A stretch of DNA of 64,000 bases. It comes from Chiridota heheva (Eukaryota; Echinodermata; Holothuroidea; Apodida; Chiridotidae). Both the position numbers and the translations under genes were made by a program. The notes under the pieces were generated by a model, which searched no databases, was not told where the DNA came from, and worked only from the letters and a program-made list of their open reading frames with translations. Positions 57,751 through 64,000 of the stretch are shown here, one piece after another. Location: assembly GCA_020152595.1 (NCBI GenBank), contig JAIGNY010000143.1, positions 362,501-426,500 of the forward strand, in the 5' to 3' direction. How positions within the stretch are numbered: position 1 is the first letter of the stretch; each line of letters begins with the position of its first letter.

Positions 57751-58678
57751 ATACTAAAGTATTATCCATGAAGAATATTTCCTTTTGGAATTAAGCATTT
57801 GGATTTGTTATTGTTGTTGCAGTTTACTCACAGAATTTTTTCTTTTGTCCCAGAAAGTAATCAAAGATTAATGCTGAGGTGGAGTATTTATTTATGCACT
57901 GGGCAAAGGACTTTGGCAGGAGTGGAATGGCTCACTTTAAAAGGGCCATTTGTGAGTGCAAAGTCCTTCGAACAGTGCATTAAATGCATATATAAACATG
58001 ATGCCAAAGCATTAATCTTTTGATAAAATTTCCATATTAGATTGTTTAAATCACATGAAAAATATTAAAAAGACAAGAACAGTTTACATTAATTTTTTTG
58101 CTTTATTAAAACATTCACCTGTACTAAAAATGGAATAAACCAAATACTCAAGGTCGTTCATTACGGAATTTAATACACATGTCATGACAATGCAAATACT
58201 CCATTGAATTTTATAAAATATTTTTAACACTCCTGGCAATGCAGTCATGTAAAACTGTGTTGTGTAGTTTGTTATATGTTATCAAGTTAAAAGAGAAGCC
58301 TTGTTTTATGGTCACCGTAGTCTGTCTGAGGATGAAGCTATTAACTGAGTTCCATTCATGCTTGGAATTACTTGGTGAATCCTAACAAAGGAATACTGTA
58401 TGAAGCGTGAAAAATCATAAATACTGCACATGAGATGTTTTCACTACCCAGTGCTTGCTTTAATATTCAAGAAAGAGTGTTATAAAAAAGGTGACATATT
58501 ATCAGATTCTATCTGGGATGCCAAGAAATTATCAAATTTGTTGAAATCATAATTTTAATTCAAAAAAGAATTTAATGGCAAAGTTCTTTTTTTTTAACTA
58601 AGAATTGAAATAGCATACTAGTATAAATGGTTTCTTCATATATGAATTAAATTCTCACCATATTTTAAACTAGTTTAA

Positions 58679-60118
58679 CCCTAAATTCTGGATTGACATG
58701 ATTTTTAACGATTTGGAGTGCAATTTTTAATATTAATTTCAGGACCATACCAAACTGATACGGAGGTAATTTGTATATCATTTAAAAGATCTCATTTGAT
58801 TCTTTCATATTCTAACTGCTTTTGATGGTGGTCATATTGAGATTTTCAGATTAAAATACAGGAGTATTTTTCATATTTTCCCCCAAATTTCCCAAATTTC
58901 AATTTTGAAATTTTGTGGCATTTTACACTGTTATTTACCATTTTTGATCCATTTTGAAGCAACATTTAAAAAAAAGTCTAGCTCTTGAATGGAAAATCAG
59001 AACAGAATGGTTTTTTTCCACCGTCCTAATAGACCTCGAAGCCAGCTTTCAATTGAGCTACTATGTTGATGAATAGCCCCTTTACAAAAGAAAATACCAT
59101 TGCAACTTTCCGAAGATACGCAACTTTTCAAAGATTTTGGTTGACGAAAGGACTTTACCGTAAAGATACACGTTTTATTAAAAAAAATCGGGTACAAAAT
59201 GTAATTGAAGATCTACATATAGGATATGTGATAAAATAGTTTGAAAGAGGTGAACACTGAAGGAGAGTCTCAAGTAAAGGTAAATCAGGACGGTTTTTTA
59301 TTCTTTTCAGGCCTATTGACTCAGTATGTGTAAATCCCTATACCTGTTGTGTGAAATCATGACCATACATAACACAGCATTTCATACATTCATACAGTAA
59401 ATAATATAATATATTTTACTTATTTAAAAAATAAATCAACCATCTTGGGTGAGAATATATATGCTTTGTAGAATGAAAAGTTTATCTGGGTCATGAAAAT
59501 CCTTTTTATAAGAAAATGAGTAAAAGTTGGGATGATATCTTTCTTATATCTTATTTCATTCCTTATTTTGAGGTAATTTGCATATCAATTAGTATGCAAA
59601 ATATTACAAACAACCTTATGGACATCATACAATTGATATTCAACATTTTCCAGAGCCCACAAACAAGAAAACTTTATTTTCAGGTGATAGCTTTTCCCAC
59701 AATATTGTAAAAATTGATAATGATGGGTCATGATATAGGTCAAAATGTGACATTATGAACTAATTTGCATATTCTGATTGTTCCTACTTCCAAAAAATTG
59801 TGAGTGGTTTCATGGAAAAAAACTTTTCATCAACATTTCATAAATTCTATCAAAAATGCCACAACTGCTTACCACAAGAGAGTACAGTACATAAACACAA
59901 AGTTAGGCAGTTTTGTTCACTGGGTATGCATATTAAATGAGCTGATTTGCATAGATTTGCATATTCCAGTGTAAAATTATTTCAGTCATTGTGAAGATCA
60001 AAGCTTTACCTTTCAGTTAACACATACTTGCAAAGGAAAGGAAAATGTGGAAAAAAGCATTATCCAAAAAGTATCCCAAAAATACAAATTCTAATTGGGA
60101 GGCTCAGGTGTTTAAGGG
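58679..60118. mobile_element. TTAA-flanked 1.4-kb non-coding element (piggyBac-type candidate)
   Basis: TTAA at 58675-58678 followed by CCCTAAA, and TTTAAGGG followed by TTAA at 60119-60122, give CCCT...AGGG inverted ends with a TTAA duplication. The interior is AT-rich, without a transposase. The ends resemble the smaller element at 48226-48655. The long size and short TIR leave doubt. Confidence 0.45.
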
Positions 60119-60166
60119 TTAATATGTTTTTTGATGTCTAAACATCTACTGTTCACAAATGTTGTT

Positions 60167-61156
60167 ATCTCATCACCCACATATACATATATGTGGGGAT
60201 GAGATATTATAGTCACTTTGCTGTACAGGCAAAAAACTGCCTGTACCTCATACACTACATGGCCACCCCTAATATTAGGGGGTCTCATATGATGACCTCA
60301 TATTAGGGGTCAGAAATTTTGGAACGGGACAAAATTTAGTGATTTTTGCACCTGTCTGTGAGTTTGTTGTGTGTGTGTGTGCATGTGTGCTTATGCAACC
60401 ATTAATTTTGTGTCGCTTATAGCTCAAAAACTGTAATACACACATGAACCAAAAATGGTGGACGGATACCCCTGGCCTGGAACTTTTGTCTCTAAGGTTT
60501 TGGGGTACACAGGTCACAGGTCAAATAAAAAAGGTTTTTGGTGGTGGCTGTATCTTTTAAAGCAATTACTTGGTATCTTTACAAATTGCACAGGTGGGTA
60601 GGGTTTAACATTCTAAAAAAATGTAAAAATAATTGGAGGTCAAACAAGTGCTTTTTATGCAAATTTTGCACCATTTAAAACTAAAAAGTACAAGACCCAT
60701 ACCAAACCTATGTTGTACCATGATACCTGGTACATAAATTTGTGTCCTGTAGACTCTGGGGTCAAAGGTCACAGCTATTGACCACTCCATTTTCCCCTAT
60801 AGTTATGGAATGGTTCGTGTGACGTGAGCATAAATGGTGTCATACAGTAGGTACGATCATTGTGAAAAATTTCAAAAGTTGTTTCAGTGATTAGGTCAAG
60901 GGTCAGAGGTCAAATATGTGAACTTAGGGGGTAATTATATACTGATTTGTACAATTTTTGTGCCACTTTAAGTTCAGAAAGTGCAAGACCTATGCCATTC
61001 CTATGTTTGTATCACATGGTACATGAACTTGTGTCCCGTGAACTCTGAGGTCAAAAGTTCAAAGGTCACAGAGCTAGTGATCCCTTTTAACCACCCCGCA
61101 TAGTTATTATTATTAGCTATTTCCCCCACTATGCTGTATGCTTATGGTGATGAGAT
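60167..61156. mobile_element. TIR element with ATCTCATCACC ends
   Basis: ATCTCATCACC at 60167-60177 is exactly inverted at 61146-61156 (GGTGATGAGAT). A second inverted arm lies inside the left end (ATGTGGGGATGAGAT to 60208), making an 18-bp hairpin at the terminus. The interior has a (GT)n run at 60369 and many GGTCA/TGACC words. A partial copy lies at 7845-8143. No transposase is seen. Confidence 0.72.
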
Positions 61157-61422
61157 CAGCGATTCATGGATTGCTTTCTTCTTTTTGTATTTCTTCATCT
61201 GCAAATGTCATGGACCACTTTTCTGCGACTGAAATGATCTGTGTATATGAATTCATGCCAGGTTATTGTACACCAATGAGTTGTACATAGCTAAACCCTC
61301 GAGGGGAAGCAAACTGTATCAAGTTTGTTTTTGACATCAGAAACCATCTCATTATTTTCAATATCATGGAAAGTAATTTTTCCTGCATATAAATGATATT
61401 TAATTGATTTCTGTAACATTAG

Positions 61423-61588
61423 CCCACTTCCAGATGCACCAAGCCTACTAAAAGACCCAATCGTCAACAAGATCGCACAAACTCACGGTGTAGGACCTGG
61501 TGTAATACTTATACGCTACCAGATAGAGAGAGGGATTGTTGTCATTCCCAAGAGCGTAAATCCATCTAGAATCGCAGAGAACATCAAG
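61423..61588 (+). CDS. AKR exon 7
   Basis: Acceptor AACATTAG and donor GTAAAG, 166 nt, joining in phase to exon 6. It encodes PLPDAPSLLKDPIVNKIAQT, VGPGVILIRYQIERGIVVIP and KSVNPSRIAENIK. IPKSVNPSRIAEN is the adenosine-phosphate binding signature: Lys and Ser at codons 61550-61555, then Arg and Glu-Asn. The next exon, expected to start VFDFEL-like, is not found in the remaining 2.4 kb. Confidence 0.95.
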
Positions 61589-61589
61589 G

Positions 61590-62930
61590 TAAAGTCGTGA
61601 GGATCAGTTTTGTAATATCAGAAGAGTAGAAAAGGTATTCTAGGAGATGGTATTGAATTGTAGCCCTTTTAATGTGGAATGGAGGATATAATAACTATAC
61701 TGAGTGAGAGCCACCAGTGTTAGTGTTGGACATGACTCAAACATGTACTTGTGCAAGGCTTAGTTGCATTCTCCTGTTAATGAAAGCTTTTAAACTTAAA
61801 TCTTCAACAAATTAAAAAATTATTCTTGTTATTAAAAAAGTATATATTTTATGTTATATTCTATGTTAAGATTTCATGTGGGCCATTTTTCATATTTTTA
61901 TTTAAGTCAGTGTAATTAATGTGGCAGCCCTTTTCTTTATAAACCATAGAAGAAGAATTCAGTTTCTTTTTTTATTGTTCCAATTTTTTATATTTTATAT
62001 GAACTCTGTAGAGTTAAAAGAGATGAAAAATTGGCACTTTGTTGAATTTGTTATTGCTATTTAGTGCAATTTATGTGGTGGTTTCATTTCTGGCTGTAGC
62101 AAACGTTTAGCTGTTTTTATTGTAAATGGCATTATAGGAAGATCTAACCAAAAAATGTGAATGGGAAAACATGTAAATATGAAACATCTAAATGGGGAAG
62201 CAAACAAATGTTGAGTTAATCTACAGAGTTTTGGCATCGCATGACAAGTATTTAATTAGACCCTAAGATAACAAGCCCTCACTTCTCGTTGAGTGTTTTT
62301 TTTAATTTTCGTTAAATCTATTATGGGTCAGAGATCACATTAATGACAAATTTGTCGTATATTACGCCATGGCTGAAATTTCTTACGACACAGGATGTAC
62401 CTGCGTCATAAGATTTCGATATAGCATGTGGAATTTTACGCCAGTTTTTCATTAACACAATGAAAATCATGAACATCTTACCTCTGATGTGATCATTGTT
62501 TTATTTCAAACAAAAATGATTTTGAATTATTCATGAATAAAAGAAAAATGACACAACTACGAGACTAACGGCCAAATGATTCAACATGTCCGTAGTGCTG
62601 TACATAAACACATATAGTTTAGTACATAGGCCCTATGCATAATGTACGTACACTGTATAGTGTACGTGAAAGTTTTGATGTTGGTTTGAATGCAGGCTGT
62701 CAATTGTTAACAATATTATTAGCTAGGATTCTACTTTCCTCCTGTATTGTGTTGATTGTGTATCTGGGAAGTGATCACAATCTGCAAGTCAAGTTACTAT
62801 ACTGTAAAGAAGTAGGTGTGTTCGAGATCTGAATAGTATATTATCGTTGACAAGTCAAAGTTCACTAAAACCTCGTGGATTACTATTTTATAACTAGCTT
62901 AGAGTTATAATAAATACAAAACGTCTTTTA
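61590..62930 (+). other. AKR intron 7 (partial), nothing recognised
   Basis: AT-rich. GTACGTACACTGTATAGTGT near 62643 is a small palindromic patch. GTGTTCGAGATC at 62817 was considered as the next exon and rejected. Confidence 0.45.
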
Positions 62931-62960
62931 AGGTTCAAGTTCAAGTTCAACAAACTGTAT
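62931..62960 (-). repeat. (TTCAAG)n short tail
   Basis: GGTTCAAGTTCAAGTTCAAC could be the 3' microsatellite tail of a minus-strand LINE, but no coding part follows. Confidence 0.4.
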
Positions 62961-63249
62961 TCTGAGAAATATTATCACAAACTTTACACACATAAAGCAC
63001 AAATAAAACACTCCTGGTGGCTTACACAGTCTGGAAGAGAAAGAATATCAGCAATTAAGTATTCCTCACATAGCTGATGTACTGATTACAAGTCTAAAAA
63101 TAGTCAAAGCACAATGAAAAAAAAGGCTTGACACCCTAAAAGATTCATATATAAATCATGAGCCACATAACATAGTAATTTAATGTTAGGGGTAATACCC
63201 AATAAGAACCCACACTTCAAAAACATAGGATTATGTTACAATAACTAAC

Positions 63250-63420
63250 GATATGGGCGGCGCCATCTTGGATCGCCATCTTGACGGAAGTACTGATCTC
63301 AACCACAGATCAATAGCAGTTCTAACCCCATATCACAGATTAGTGATCTCATATCATAGTTCAGTGGTGATCTGTCATAGCTCAGTGGTCCCACAATTAA
63401 TATGAGAGTGCGCCATCATA
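63250..63420. repeat. YY1-like pair followed by ATCTCATATCA/CAGTGGT tandem words
   Basis: CGCCATCTTG occurs twice (63261-63270 and 63274-63283). Then CACAGATCA, ATCATAGTTCAGTGGTGATC and CATAGCTCAGTGGT repeat imperfectly. The rest to 64000 shows nothing recognisable. Confidence 0.5.
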
Positions 63421-64000
63421 TATTTCTCCTAACGGAAATCGCAACAAAAGGGATAAAATGACCCAGAAGAAGGCCCCAAAACTAACCAATATTATGGACA
63501 GAACATTTCCTCCTCCTCGTTGACTACAAGAAGTCAACAAAATACATACCCAAACAATCCCCAGCTTCCATTAACGAAATCCAAGATAGGCCTACACAAT
63601 GTAATATGCACAGCAAATTAGCTGAATCTTATTCACAAGATTTTCCCCCAAAAATACCAAATCTATGAGTAATCCTCACAATGGCATGTAATACCATTCT
63701 TACCCAGACACAATATACCTAAGAAACAACGAATAGATGAATATTTACCTCAAAAAATGGATACCAGCACTGCCTAATTTCTACACGTGTGATCGCTTCA
63801 ATTGCATTGGGGAAGAGAAAGTATTTTGACCGTAACCCTTCACGGGTTATACACCTGGATATTAATGCGTTGTTTGGGGACAAGATTAAGAAAAAGCTGC
63901 AAAGATAATGACATCCTTGTACTCACTACTCAGGAATTAACCAGATTTCTAAATATAAGCAATGGAAGGGCAAAAAGAATTGTTTTTAGGCGGCCATCGT

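Noticed and set aside
62815..62832. GTGTTCGAGATC as the start of AKR exon 8 (VFDFEL-like)
   Set aside because: Only three to four residues fit and a TGA follows at once. There is no donor or further similarity.

Overview
The window is eukaryotic and intron-rich. It carries one recognisable host gene, an aldo-keto reductase of the AKR1 type, on the + strand. The gene starts at 8828 and its last visible exon ends at 61588. Seven short exon regions (75-166 bp) with canonical splice sites are separated by introns of 1.1 to 18.5 kb that are packed with mobile DNA. The mix of elements (Ty3/Gypsy, DIRS with inverted repeats, CR1/I-like LINEs, tRNA-headed SINE, hAT-, piggyBac- and other TIR elements, long satellites) suggests a marine invertebrate, probably a deuterostome such as an echinoderm, hemichordate or cephalochordate. 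That assignment is an inference from repeat style only.

Layout. 1-5 kb: degenerate minisatellites and a G-rich tract. 5.2-6 kb: two possible minus-strand exons next to a cluster of CRE-like sites. 6.2-8.2 kb: dispersed repeats. 8.6-8.9 kb: AKR promoter and exon 1. Intron 1 (to 12911) holds a LINE tail split by a hAT-like element. Exon 2 (12912-13135) is scrambled and lacks the stretch that should carry two catalytic residues. Intron 2 (13136-31676) is a transposon nest: a complete but decayed Ty3/Gypsy element with LTRs (13239-17910, minus), a DIRS element with inverted repeats and internal complementary region (18162-25043, plus), a second Gypsy body (25424-29760, minus), a third Gypsy integrase fragment and a LINE. 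Introns 3-5 hold small TIR elements, a tRNA-like relic, LINE fragments and a relic of AKR exon 5. Intron 6 (44293-61422) holds a CR1-like LINE, an RNase H-bearing LINE, a 24/19-bp minisatellite, a 2.6-kb satellite of 20-bp monomers with higher-order structure, and two families of TIR elements. The final 2.4 kb has no gene I can identify; the last AKR coding exon is missing and probably lies beyond the window.

The AKR gene should encode a cytosolic NADPH-dependent carbonyl reductase. Everything else with coding capacity is retroelement-derived and nearly all of it is broken by stops or frameshifts. No evidence was found for a new multi-gene system. The most unusual items are the scrambled AKR exon 2, the well-preserved DIRS architecture, the nested insertions and the higher-order satellite.
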